Shown here piece after piece: positions 45,113 through 52,737 of a stretch of DNA of 64,000 bases (positions within the stretch are counted from its first letter, which is position 1; every line of letters begins with the position of its first letter). Source of the stretch: Burkholderiaceae bacterium (lineage in GTDB: Bacteria; Pseudomonadota; Gammaproteobacteria; Burkholderiales; Burkholderiaceae_C); contig CAJYPV010000013.1 of assembly GCA_913776825.1 (NCBI GenBank), positions 1 through 64,000 on the forward strand. Reading direction: 5' to 3'. The notes under the pieces are model-generated. The model searched no databases, had not been told where the DNA came from, and saw only the letters and a program-made list of their open reading frames with translations. The position numbers were made by a program, and so were the translations under genes.

Positions 45113-46183
45113 ATGCAGTCCGCCCCCATCACCCCCCCGACCGAGCGCCGAGACGGCTTGATCATCGAGACCGACGTCAACCTCAAGCCCTACAACACCT
45201 TCGGACTGCCGGCGGTGGCGCGGCGGCTGGTGCGCATTCGCGAGGAGCTGGATGTGCGCCGCGTGGTCGACCATCCGGAACTGGGCCGTGCGCCCAAGTT
45301 CGTGCTGGGCGGCGGCTCCAACCTGGTCCTGACCCGCGATGTGGACGCGGTCGTGCTGAAGATGGAGATTCCCGGCCTGCGCCTGATCGAGCGCGACGAT
45401 GCCTGGATCATCGAAGCCGGCGCCGGCGTGGCCTGGCATGAGGCGGTCGCCTGGTCGATCGCGCAGGGCATTCCCGGCCTTGAGAACCTGGCGCTGATTC
45501 CCGGCACCGTGGGCGCGTCACCGGTGCAGAACATCGGCGCCTACGGCGTCGAGCTGAAGGACCGGCTGGAAAACGTCGATGTGGTCGACCTCACCACCGG
45601 CCGCCGGGTCACTCTGCCGGCCGAGGTCTGCCGCTTCGGCTATCGCGACAGCGTCTTCAAGCAGTCCGGCTACGGCGGCCTGGCCGGCAAGAGCGTCATC
45701 ACCACGGTGCGCCTGCGCTGCCCGAAGCCGTGGCAGCCGCAGCTCGGTTATCTGGACATCGAACGCAAGATGGAAGAGACCGGCATCCACACGCCGGACG
45801 CTCGCCAGGTGTTCGACTGGATTTGCGAGATTCGCCGCGCGAAGCTGCCCGATCCGGCGCGCATCGGCAATGCCGGCAGCTTCTTCAAGAATCCGGTGGT
45901 GAGCGCCGAGCAGTGCCGCGACATCATCGCGCGCGACCCGCACATCGTGCATTACCCGATGCCCGACGGCAGCTTCAAGCTGGCCGCCGGCTGGCTGATC
46001 GATGCCTGCGGCTGGAAGGGCAAGAGCGTCGGCGGCGCAGCGGTGTATGAGCGCCAGGCGCTGGTGCTGGTGAATCGCGGCGAAGCACGCGGCGCGGAGG
46101 TCGTCACGCTGGCTCGGGCGATCCAGGAAAGCGTCTATGGCCGCTTTGGCATCCGTCTGGAGCCGGAACCGGTGGTGGTCTGA
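45113..46183 (+). CDS. murB: UDP-N-acetylenolpyruvoylglucosamine reductase
   Basis: A 356-residue MurB that reduces UDP-GlcNAc-enolpyruvate to UDP-MurNAc in peptidoglycan synthesis, using FAD and NADPH. The FAD-binding domain carries LGGGSNLVLT and LALIPGTVGASPVQNIGAYG. The active-site Ser lies in GNAGSFFKNPVVS, the substrate tyrosine/arginine segment is FGYRDSVFK, and the C-terminal acid lies in the last ~30 residues. The extra loop after position ~230 fits the type I (E. coli-like) enzyme. The ATG at 45113 starts the canonical protein. Confidence 0.96.
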   Translation: MQSAPITPPTERRDGLIIETDVNLKPYNTFGLPAVARRLVRIREELDVRRVVDHPELGRAPKFVLGGGSNLVLTRDVDAVVLKMEIPGLRLIERDDAWIIEAGAGVAWHEAVAWSIAQGIPGLENLALIPGTVGASPVQNIGAYGVELKDRLENVDVVDLTTGRRVTLPAEVCRFGYRDSVFKQSGYGGLAGKSVITTVRLRCPKPWQPQLGYLDIERKMEETGIHTPDARQVFDWICEIRRAKLPDPARIGNAGSFFKNPVVSAEQCRDIIARDPHIVHYPMPDGSFKLAAGWLIDACGWKGKSVGGAAVYERQALVLVNRGEARGAEVVTLARAIQESVYGRFGIRLEPEPVVV

Positions 46184-46298
46184 GGGATCGATCGCCCACG
46201 GCAAACCGTTGCTCGATCCGTCGTCCCCGGCCTTGAGGCCGTCGACGGCTCGGGCCGATCGCTCGGGTCGGTCTCTCTGAGCGTCGCTGAACGTCCGC

Positions 46299-48182
46299 TC
46301 AAGTGACCGCGCCCGATCGCGCGGTCGCCGGCGCAAAGCGCTGCAGGCAGGCTTGCAGCGTTTCCAGATCCACCGGCTTGGACAGGAAGGCGCTGATGCC
46401 GGCTTCATCCGCACGCTGGCGGGATTCCTCGAAGGCATCGGCCGACAGCGCCACGATCGGCAATTCGCCGCGCGGCGCCGGGAGCTCGCGCATGGCGCGG
46501 GTCGCCTCGAAGCCGTCCATCTGCGGCGTGTGCAGATCCATCAGCACCACATCGAATTCCTGCTGACGCAGCGCATGCAGCGCCTGCAAGCCGTTCTCGC
46601 AGAGGATCGGATGGTGACCGAGCTTGTTGAGCATCGCCTCGATGACCAGGCGATTGGTCGGATGGTCTTCCGAGACCAGCACGCGCATGCCCGACACCGG
46701 CTCCGAGGACACCTCCAGCACCGTGGGCAGCGGGCCCGGACGGGCCGCGGTTCCCGCCTGCGGGCCCGGTTTGAGCGGCAGGGTCAGCGAGAAGCGGGCG
46801 CCTTGGCCGGGCGCGCTCTGCACCTCGATGTCGCCGCCCATCGCGCGAGCGAGGCGGCGGGAAATCTCCAGTCCCAGGCCCGCGCCGCCGTGCCGGCGCG
46901 AGGTGCTGGCGTCGCCCTGGCTGAAGCGCTGGAACAGGCGGGCGAGGGTGTCCGCATCGATGCCGGGACCGGTGTCCGAGACCTCGAACACCAGCAGGTC
47001 TTCGCCCAGGGGACCGACGCCTCGGGTGAGCCGGCAACCGACCTGACCCCGATCGCAGAACTTGAGCGCATTGCTCAGCAGGTTCATCAGGATCTGGCGC
47101 AGGCGCGTGGGATCGGCCTGCACCCAGGCGGGCACCTCGTCGTCCATCTGGAACTGCAGCTGCAGGCCCTTGGCGCTGGCTTGCGGACGGCTCAAGGCTT
47201 CCAGCTCACGCATCAGCGCGCTGAGCTGCAGCGGCTCGGGCGCGATCGTCAGCCCGCCGGCTTCCATGCGGGTCACATCCAGGATGTCACCGAGCACCGC
47301 CAGCAGATGGCGAGCGCAATCATTGGCGGCCTGCCATTGGCCTTGCTGCGCCGTGTTCAGCGGCGCTTCCTTCAACATGCCCAACATGCCGAGCAGGCCC
47401 TGCAGCGGCGTGCGCAGTTCGTGGCTCATGTTGGCGAGGAAGACCGTCTTGGCGCGGTTGGCGGATTCGGCCTCGCGCTGGGCGTCGTGCAGCCGGGACG
47501 CCAGCGCCTCCTGCTTGCGACCGTAGCGCTCCAGTCGCTTGAACTGGCGCATCGACACCCAGGCAAACAGCAGGATCAGCGCCGACAGCACCGCGGTGAG
47601 CCCCAGGCTTACCAGGCTCTGGCTGCGAATGACCTCATTGCGATGGGTGACGTCCTCGGCCACATGGTGGGTGGAGGTCAGCGACAGCTCGCGGATCGGC
47701 TCGGCCAGCGGCTGCATGTGCTCGATGACCTCGCCCAGCCGCTCCGGTCGTCGGCGGATGAAGTTCGCATCCAGGGGCAGGGCGTCGGCCCAGCGGATGA
47801 AGTCGCGGGTGCGGGCGAGGGTGCGTTGATAGTCGGGATGCCGGGCCAGCACCACGGCGGCATGCTCGCTCTCGACCAGATTCAGCCGGCTGACGAAGAT
47901 CTCGTAGCGCTGGGCGACCTGGTCCGGATCCACCGCCAGGCTGGGCCCGGCGGCTTGCTCCAGCGCCAGGCGCAGCTTGAGGTATTCGGTCTCGAACTGG
48001 AACAGGCTCCAGACCAGATAGTCGTCCTGATAGCGCCGCGTGCCGTTGAGCAACTGGTACTGGCGCGCCTGCAGCCAGGCCACGCCGATCAGCGCCAGCA
48101 TCAGGAACAGGCTCATCGAGGCCATCAGCACCCGCCAGCGGCGGCGCAGCGCAGCAGCGCGCGAGGGATTGGGCAGGCTCAC
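46299..48182 (-). CDS. Hybrid sensor histidine kinase with periplasmic helical sensor
   Basis: A 627-residue membrane kinase: a TM helix (about 20-39), a helical periplasmic region of about 155 residues, a second TM near 195-213, HisKA with phospho-acceptor His254 (NMSHELRTPLQGLL), a HATPase (NLLSNALKF, DTGPGI, GAGLGLEI) and a receiver with Asp549 (VVLMDLHTPQMDG). The start codon is GTG at 48182 and overlaps the stop of the molybdopterin-fold gene (GTGA), so the two are made together. The periplasmic partner probably feeds the kinase a signal. No response regulator gene is adjacent. Confidence 0.9.
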   Translation of the reverse strand: MSLPNPSRAAALRRRWRVLMASMSLFLMLALIGVAWLQARQYQLLNGTRRYQDDYLVWSLFQFETEYLKLRLALEQAAGPSLAVDPDQVAQRYEIFVSRLNLVESEHAAVVLARHPDYQRTLARTRDFIRWADALPLDANFIRRRPERLGEVIEHMQPLAEPIRELSLTSTHHVAEDVTHRNEVIRSQSLVSLGLTAVLSALILLFAWVSMRQFKRLERYGRKQEALASRLHDAQREAESANRAKTVFLANMSHELRTPLQGLLGMLGMLKEAPLNTAQQGQWQAANDCARHLLAVLGDILDVTRMEAGGLTIAPEPLQLSALMRELEALSRPQASAKGLQLQFQMDDEVPAWVQADPTRLRQILMNLLSNALKFCDRGQVGCRLTRGVGPLGEDLLVFEVSDTGPGIDADTLARLFQRFSQGDASTSRRHGGAGLGLEISRRLARAMGGDIEVQSAPGQGARFSLTLPLKPGPQAGTAARPGPLPTVLEVSSEPVSGMRVLVSEDHPTNRLVIEAMLNKLGHHPILCENGLQALHALRQQEFDVVLMDLHTPQMDGFEATRAMRELPAPRGELPIVALSADAFEESRQRADEAGISAFLSKPVDLETLQACLQRFAPATARSGAVT

Positions 48183-48793
48183 CGCAGTGCCAGACTCTTG
48201 AGTTGCCAGGCGGAGCGTCCGTAATGGACGCTGTTGCGCAGCTCGACATGCCGGTCGAACGGGTAGATGAGGAACAGCGGGCCCTTGTCGCGCAGCGACA
48301 TCGGCTGGTCGTCGATCAGCCGGGCGACGATCACGTCATAGCGCTGGATGTCGGCCATCGGCAGGCTGACCTTGTAGTCGTTGATGGCCTTGGCCTCAAT
48401 GGTCTGCGCCTGCGTGCCGACCAGGTTCAGCACATCGCGCAGCAACGGGCCGGTGAATTTGCGCGCCTGCGGATACCACGGCGTCTGGGTGCGGAAGCTG
48501 ACTTGGGGCAGCCGTTCGAGCATGGCCATGTCGAACTCGGCGCGACCGTCGTGATTGGCATGTCGCAAGGCGCCGCCGATGCTCAACACCACCGGGCCGG
48601 TGGGCGCGGTCAGTGCCGTCCTGGCGACGGACGTGGCGGGGGCCGTGGCGGTGCTCGTACCGGTGCTGGTCCCGGCGGGCGCGGGCGAGGGCGTGCCGGC
48701 GGTCGGCATCCCCACCGCACGGGCGGCGCCGCCGCTGATCGACAGAGCACAGAGCAACAGCCCGGACAGGGCGGAACGGCGCGCGAGCAGCAT
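48179..48793 (-). CDS. Periplasmic oxidoreductase-like protein with molybdopterin-binding fold, no Mo-ligand cysteine
   Basis: A 204-residue protein with a Sec signal (about 1-26) and a Thr/Ala/Pro linker to about residue 65. The domain (68-204) carries VVLSIGGALRH, a middle with FTGPLLRDVLNLVG, DYKVSLPMADIQRYDVIVAR and RNSVHYGRSAWQLKSLALR. These are the outlines of the sulfite-oxidase/YedY molybdopterin fold (pfam00174 type). The conserved Mo-ligating cysteine is absent; the only Cys is in the signal. It may therefore act as a binding partner of the coupled kinase rather than as an enzyme. Confidence 0.65.
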   Translation of the reverse strand: MLLARRSALSGLLLCALSISGGAARAVGMPTAGTPSPAPAGTSTGTSTATAPATSVARTALTAPTGPVVLSIGGALRHANHDGRAEFDMAMLERLPQVSFRTQTPWYPQARKFTGPLLRDVLNLVGTQAQTIEAKAINDYKVSLPMADIQRYDVIVARLIDDQPMSLRDKGPLFLIYPFDRHVELRNSVHYGRSAWQLKSLALR

Positions 48794-49076
48794 GGGGCGG
48801 GCAGAGGCCTTCGAGGAGGCGGCGGCGTTAAAAACCCCGCATGCTAATCCGCGTGCGCCGCGCCTCCGGCCGCGCCACCACCTGTTTACAGGGGGCGCGA
48901 GTCGGATTTACGCCACAGTTTGGCGGGATCGGCGGGGTAGGCCAGGCGCATCGATGCAGGTCCGGGCGACGACCGCGTCGTGCGCTGGCACGGTGGTGTT
49001 GTCGCTGCGGCGACAAGGCCCTCTCGGCCGAGCCCGGAAGATGACACCATTCGACCGACAACAGGAGACAAGCCCG

Positions 49077-50786
49077 ATGATGCGCGTGGTCACCCCTCGT
49101 CCCGAACAGGCCGCTGTGCAGTACAGCCACTGGCCTGCCCGACTGCCGCGGCAGCTGGCGATTCCGCAGACGTCGCTGTGGTTCAACCTGGCGGTCTCGG
49201 CCACGCGCTATCCGGACAAGTCCGCGACCGAGTTTCTGGGCGCGACGCTGCGCTACGGCGAGTTGCATCGGCAGGCCGAGGCGCTGGCCGGTTGGCTGCA
49301 GGCGCAGGGCGTCGGCAAGGGTGATCGGGTGGCGCTGTTCATGCAGAACTGCCCGCAGTACCTGGTCTCCTTCTATGCGGTGAACCGGGCCGATGCGGTG
49401 GTGGTGCCGGTCAATCCGATGAACCGCGAGGATGAGTTCGTCCATTACCTGACCGATCCGCAGACCCGAGTGGTGATCTGCAGCGGCGAACTGGCCGGCA
49501 TCGTGCACGCCGCCGCGCAACGGCTGCCGCCGGCGCAGCGTCCGGTGATCCTGGTCACGCAGTATTGGGAGATGCTGCCGGCAAGCGGCCCGGATCCGGA
49601 CTGCGGCGCGCCCGAGGCCATGCGGGCCTGGCTGTGCGCGCGCCATGACTTGCCTGACGGCGTGATCGCGTGGACACAGGCGCTGTCCGCCGGCCATGTG
49701 CCGGGGCCGCACACCGTGGGGCCGGACGACCTGGCGATGCTGCCCTATACCTCCGGCACCACCGGCCTGCCCAAAGGCTGCGTGCACACCAATGCGACCC
49801 TGATGGCCAACGCCTGCGGCGGCTGCCAATGGGGCTATGCGAGCGCGGAATCGGTGGGGCTGGCGGTGGTGCCGATGTTCCACATCACCGGCACCTTGTA
49901 TGGCGTGCTGGGGCCGGTGTTCACCGGCATGACGCTGGTCATCATGCCGCGCTGGGACCGTGAGCTGTGCGGTCGGTTGATCTCGCGCTATCAGGTCACC
50001 CACTGGACCTGCATCCCGACGATGATCATCGACCTGTTCGCCAGCCCCAACTACCGCAGCTTCCAGCTCGGCAGCCTGCGCTACCTCAGCGGTGGTGGCG
50101 CGGCGATGCCCAAGGCGGTCGCGGAACGGCTGCAGGCGGAATTCGGCCTGACCTTCGCGGAAGGCTACGGACTGACCGAGACCGCCGCACCCAGCCATGG
50201 CAATCCGCCGGAACGTGCCAAGCTGCAGTGCCTGGGCATTCCGATCTTCGGCGTGGATTCACGGGTGGTGGATCCCACCTCGCTGGAGGAACTGCCGGTG
50301 GGGGAAGTCGGGGAAATCATCACCCATGGCCCGATGGTGTTCAAAGGCTACTGGCAGCAGCCCGAGGCAACCGAGGCCGCCTTCGTCACCCTGGACGGCC
50401 GGCCGTTCTTCCGCACCGGCGATCTGGGGCGCATGGATGAGGAGGGCTACTTCTTCATCACCGACCGACTCAAGCGCATGATCAATGCGAGCGGCTACAA
50501 GGTCTGGCCGTCGGAAGTGGAGATGCTGCTGTATCGTCATCCGGCGGTGCAGGAAGCCTGCGTGATCGCGGCGCGGGACGACTACCGTGGCGAGACCGTC
50601 AAGGCCGTCGTCGTGCTGCGCGCCGAAGCCCGGGGCCAGACCCGCGAGCAGGACATCATTGCGTGGGCCCATGAGCACATGGCGGCGTACAAGGCGCCGC
50701 GCGTGGTGCAGTTCGTCGAGGCGCTGCCCAAGTCGGGCTCCGGCAAGGTGATGTGGCGATTGCTGCAGGAGCAGGAGCCGAAGTAG
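49077..50786 (+). CDS. Long-chain fatty acid/acyl-CoA ligase (AMP-binding)
   Basis: A 569-residue ANL-superfamily adenylating enzyme. The P-loop-like motif is LPYTSGTTGLPKGCVHT, followed by GYGLTETAA, FRTGDLG, and the catalytic-lysine segment near the end (ALPKSGSGKVMWRLLQ). It probably activates a fatty or aromatic acid to its CoA thioester through an acyl-AMP, and fits functionally with the acyl-CoA dehydrogenases. ACAGGAGA lies 8-12 bases before the ATG at 49077. Confidence 0.9.
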   Translation: MMRVVTPRPEQAAVQYSHWPARLPRQLAIPQTSLWFNLAVSATRYPDKSATEFLGATLRYGELHRQAEALAGWLQAQGVGKGDRVALFMQNCPQYLVSFYAVNRADAVVVPVNPMNREDEFVHYLTDPQTRVVICSGELAGIVHAAAQRLPPAQRPVILVTQYWEMLPASGPDPDCGAPEAMRAWLCARHDLPDGVIAWTQALSAGHVPGPHTVGPDDLAMLPYTSGTTGLPKGCVHTNATLMANACGGCQWGYASAESVGLAVVPMFHITGTLYGVLGPVFTGMTLVIMPRWDRELCGRLISRYQVTHWTCIPTMIIDLFASPNYRSFQLGSLRYLSGGGAAMPKAVAERLQAEFGLTFAEGYGLTETAAPSHGNPPERAKLQCLGIPIFGVDSRVVDPTSLEELPVGEVGEIITHGPMVFKGYWQQPEATEAAFVTLDGRPFFRTGDLGRMDEEGYFFITDRLKRMINASGYKVWPSEVEMLLYRHPAVQEACVIAARDDYRGETVKAVVVLRAEARGQTREQDIIAWAHEHMAAYKAPRVVQFVEALPKSGSGKVMWRLLQEQEPK

Positions 50787-50935
50787 GCCGCGTGGGGCGT
50801 CGGCGTCCCCCATCGACTCCCCCCTCCGAGGGCGGCTCTCCGACTGGCGGTGCGAGGTGATTCGAGGAAGACTGAGGCATGCGTTCTTCAAGGGCGCCAC
50901 CGCCTCCCGTCTCATCCCTCGCAAGGAGTCCTCGC

Positions 50936-51580
50936 ATGAGCTCGACCGCTTCCGCCGGCTTTGACAGCGACCTGGGCATCCACCCGGGCCCCGGCTCTTC
51001 TCCATCCACCCATCCGTCCGTTTCGCCCGGCCTCCCTCCGTCCCTGAACCTGGAGGCGCACCTGGGCAACTCCGGGATTCACCCTCGCGCCCAATCGGTC
51101 GATCCCATGCGCCCGGGCATTCCGCATGGCGCCCACCGGCCCGACGAGACGCCGATGAGGGCGACGTCAGCGCCATCTCGCGATGACAGCTGGGACGCCC
51201 ACACACCGACCGATGACCACGAGGACACCTTCGTCCCCTTCGAGGCGAGACGCCCTCGGGCTCGCCGGGGCCGTGGGCCAAACCATCCGGACGATCCGTC
51301 CCTGGGCAGCCGGTCGCCGCCGCCCTTGGGACCCGTCGAGTTTCCCGGGCTGTTTCAAAGCCAGAACCTCGCCCTGAAAGTTGCCAAACTGGAGACCACC
51401 GTGGAACACATCAAAGTCGAGACAACCGGATTGAAGACCGAGCTGCGGGACTTCCGCCAGGAATTCCATACGGCGATCACCTCCATCCGCACCCAGGATT
51501 TCCGCATTCTGTTCGGCGCCTTGATCGCCGTCGCGCTGGGTCTGGCGGCGGTGATGGCCAAGGGCTTTCACTGGATCTAA
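50936..51580 (+). CDS. Hypothetical tail-anchored coiled-coil protein with disordered N-terminus
   Basis: A 214-residue protein. Residues 1-135 are Ser/Pro/Gly/His-rich and unstructured. Residues 138-185 form a coiled coil (QNLALKVAKLETTVEHIKVE) like those of DUF1640/bacterial YoaB-type proteins. A single C-terminal helix (about 190-208: ILFGALIAVALGLAAVMA) anchors it in the membrane. AAGGAG precedes the ATG at 50936. No PIP box is seen. The 9-bp repeat after its stop continues its reading frame. Its role is unknown. Confidence 0.7.
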   Translation: MSSTASAGFDSDLGIHPGPGSSPSTHPSVSPGLPPSLNLEAHLGNSGIHPRAQSVDPMRPGIPHGAHRPDETPMRATSAPSRDDSWDAHTPTDDHEDTFVPFEARRPRARRGRGPNHPDDPSLGSRSPPPLGPVEFPGLFQSQNLALKVAKLETTVEHIKVETTGLKTELRDFRQEFHTAITSIRTQDFRILFGALIAVALGLAAVMAKGFHWI

Positions 51581-51888
51581 GGCGGCCGGGGGCCAGTCGT
51601 TGACCTGCCATCGGCGTCGGCGTGGCGGGGCGCTCTGGGATATCGGGGGGCTCTGAACGCGCTGAACGCTCTTAATGCGCTGAACGCGCTGAGCTCGCTG
51701 GACGCGCTGGATGCCCTGAACGGTCTGAGCTCGCTGAACGCTCGGCGCAACGCGAACGACCGACCCAGACCCAACTTAAACCGCAGGCCCCGGCGCACGT
51801 CGTGCTGCCGAGGCGTCCAGCGACGATGTCGACAAGCAGGGCCGCGACGATGTCGACGAGGCGGGCAGCGTCGATGGCGACGACGGCC
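51581..51888. other. Repeat-rich gap between convergent genes
   Basis: The gap contains a ten-unit 9-bp array (listed separately) and, near 51820-51870, a duplicated GCGACGATGTCGAC unit. No real gene is seen. Confidence 0.6.
51653..51742 (+). repeat. Ten-unit 9-bp tandem array reading (Leu-Asn/Asp/Ser-Ala/Ser)n
   Basis: Ten consecutive 9-bp units have consensus CTGAACGCG. On the plus strand, in the frame of the upstream gene but after its TAA, they read LNA LNA LNA LNA LSS LDA LDA LNG LSS LNA. No start codon or ribosome-binding site serves this frame. It could be a former C-terminal extension or simply slippage DNA. Confidence 0.85.
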
Positions 51889-52737
51889 TCAGAAGCCCGA
51901 CCCCGGCTGCTTCAGAAACTCGAGTTCCTCCGCCGTGCTGTCGCGATTCAGGATGCGATTGCGATGGGGGAAACGGCCGAAGCGCTGAATGACGTCGCGG
52001 TGCCGGCGGGCGTAGTCCAGCGCGTCGGTCAGCCGGGCATCCTCGGCGGCCAGGGCTTCGAAGAAGGCGACGCTGCGATCCTGCATCGCCAGATCTTCCG
52101 CATGCTCAAGCGGCATCGCCAGAAACCATCGCTCCAGCACCGTCATGCCGGACGATCGCGGCAGCAGATCCAGCGCCAGCGTCAGCGCCTGGGCATCGCC
52201 GGCGAAGGCGGTGGGCGTGTCGCGGTGGATGTTGCGGGTGAACTGGTCCAGCAGCAGCAGATGGGCCAGCGCGCCCCAGGGCGAGTGATCCCAGGATTGC
52301 AGCTCGCCGCGAAGCGCGCGGTCGACGGTGTCGCCGAAGCGTTCGCGCAGGGCGGCGTCGAAGGTCGGATCCTTATTGAACCATTTGGGCTGGATCTGTC
52401 CATCGTCCGGGCTGCCCGGCACGCCGAACCATTCGTTCAGCACCCGCTGCGCCGCAGGCGGCGTCTGCAGCCGCTGCCAGCGGGGATGGCTGATCAACCA
52501 ATGGCGCACATAACTGCAGCCCGGCACCAGTTGCAGCGGCACCGGCGCCAGCCAGCGCAGGGCCGCTTCGACCAGTTGGCTGGCCGCCCCTTGCCCACGC
52601 AATTGAGCCGGCACGCCGGTGTGGGTGATGATCAGTTGCTCGCCGTGACGTTCATAGTCCAGGCGGCACTGCAGACCCGGTTGCGGCTGCGCGAGAAAGC
52701 AGCCCATGTCGGGGTGATGCTGGATGACGAGGTTCAC
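51889..52737 (-). CDS. Fusion of a small GNAT-like domain (Acetyltransf_CG) and DUF924
   Basis: A 282-residue two-domain protein. Residues 1-95 match the single-domain GNAT-like family around YjdJ (ITHTGVPAQLRGQGAASQLV and VPGCSYVRHWLISHPRW). Residues 100-282 match DUF924 (VLNEWFG, WFNKDPTFDAALRERFG, LLLLDQFTRNIHRDTPTAFA, MPLEHAEDLAMQ, RFGRFPHRN and a C-terminal PGSGF). Both domains are usually separate proteins of unknown or poorly known function. The start is GTG at 52737, overlapping the stop of the peptidase gene (GTGA). A product active on small molecules is plausible but unproven. Confidence 0.85.
   Translation of the reverse strand: MNLVIQHHPDMGCFLAQPQPGLQCRLDYERHGEQLIITHTGVPAQLRGQGAASQLVEAALRWLAPVPLQLVPGCSYVRHWLISHPRWQRLQTPPAAQRVLNEWFGVPGSPDDGQIQPKWFNKDPTFDAALRERFGDTVDRALRGELQSWDHSPWGALAHLLLLDQFTRNIHRDTPTAFAGDAQALTLALDLLPRSSGMTVLERWFLAMPLEHAEDLAMQDRSVAFFEALAAEDARLTDALDYARRHRDVIQRFGRFPHRNRILNRDSTAEELEFLKQPGSGF

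Noticed and set aside
50787..50935. A PIP box upstream of the tail-anchored coiled-coil protein gene
   Set aside because: TTCGA occurs near 50864, but no second half-site lies 15 bases away, so the promoter pattern is absent despite the Ser/Pro-rich N-terminus.
51577..51798. A 73-codon minus-strand frame through the 9-bp repeat
   Set aside because: The product is only the translated repeat and basic residues, with no ribosome-binding site.
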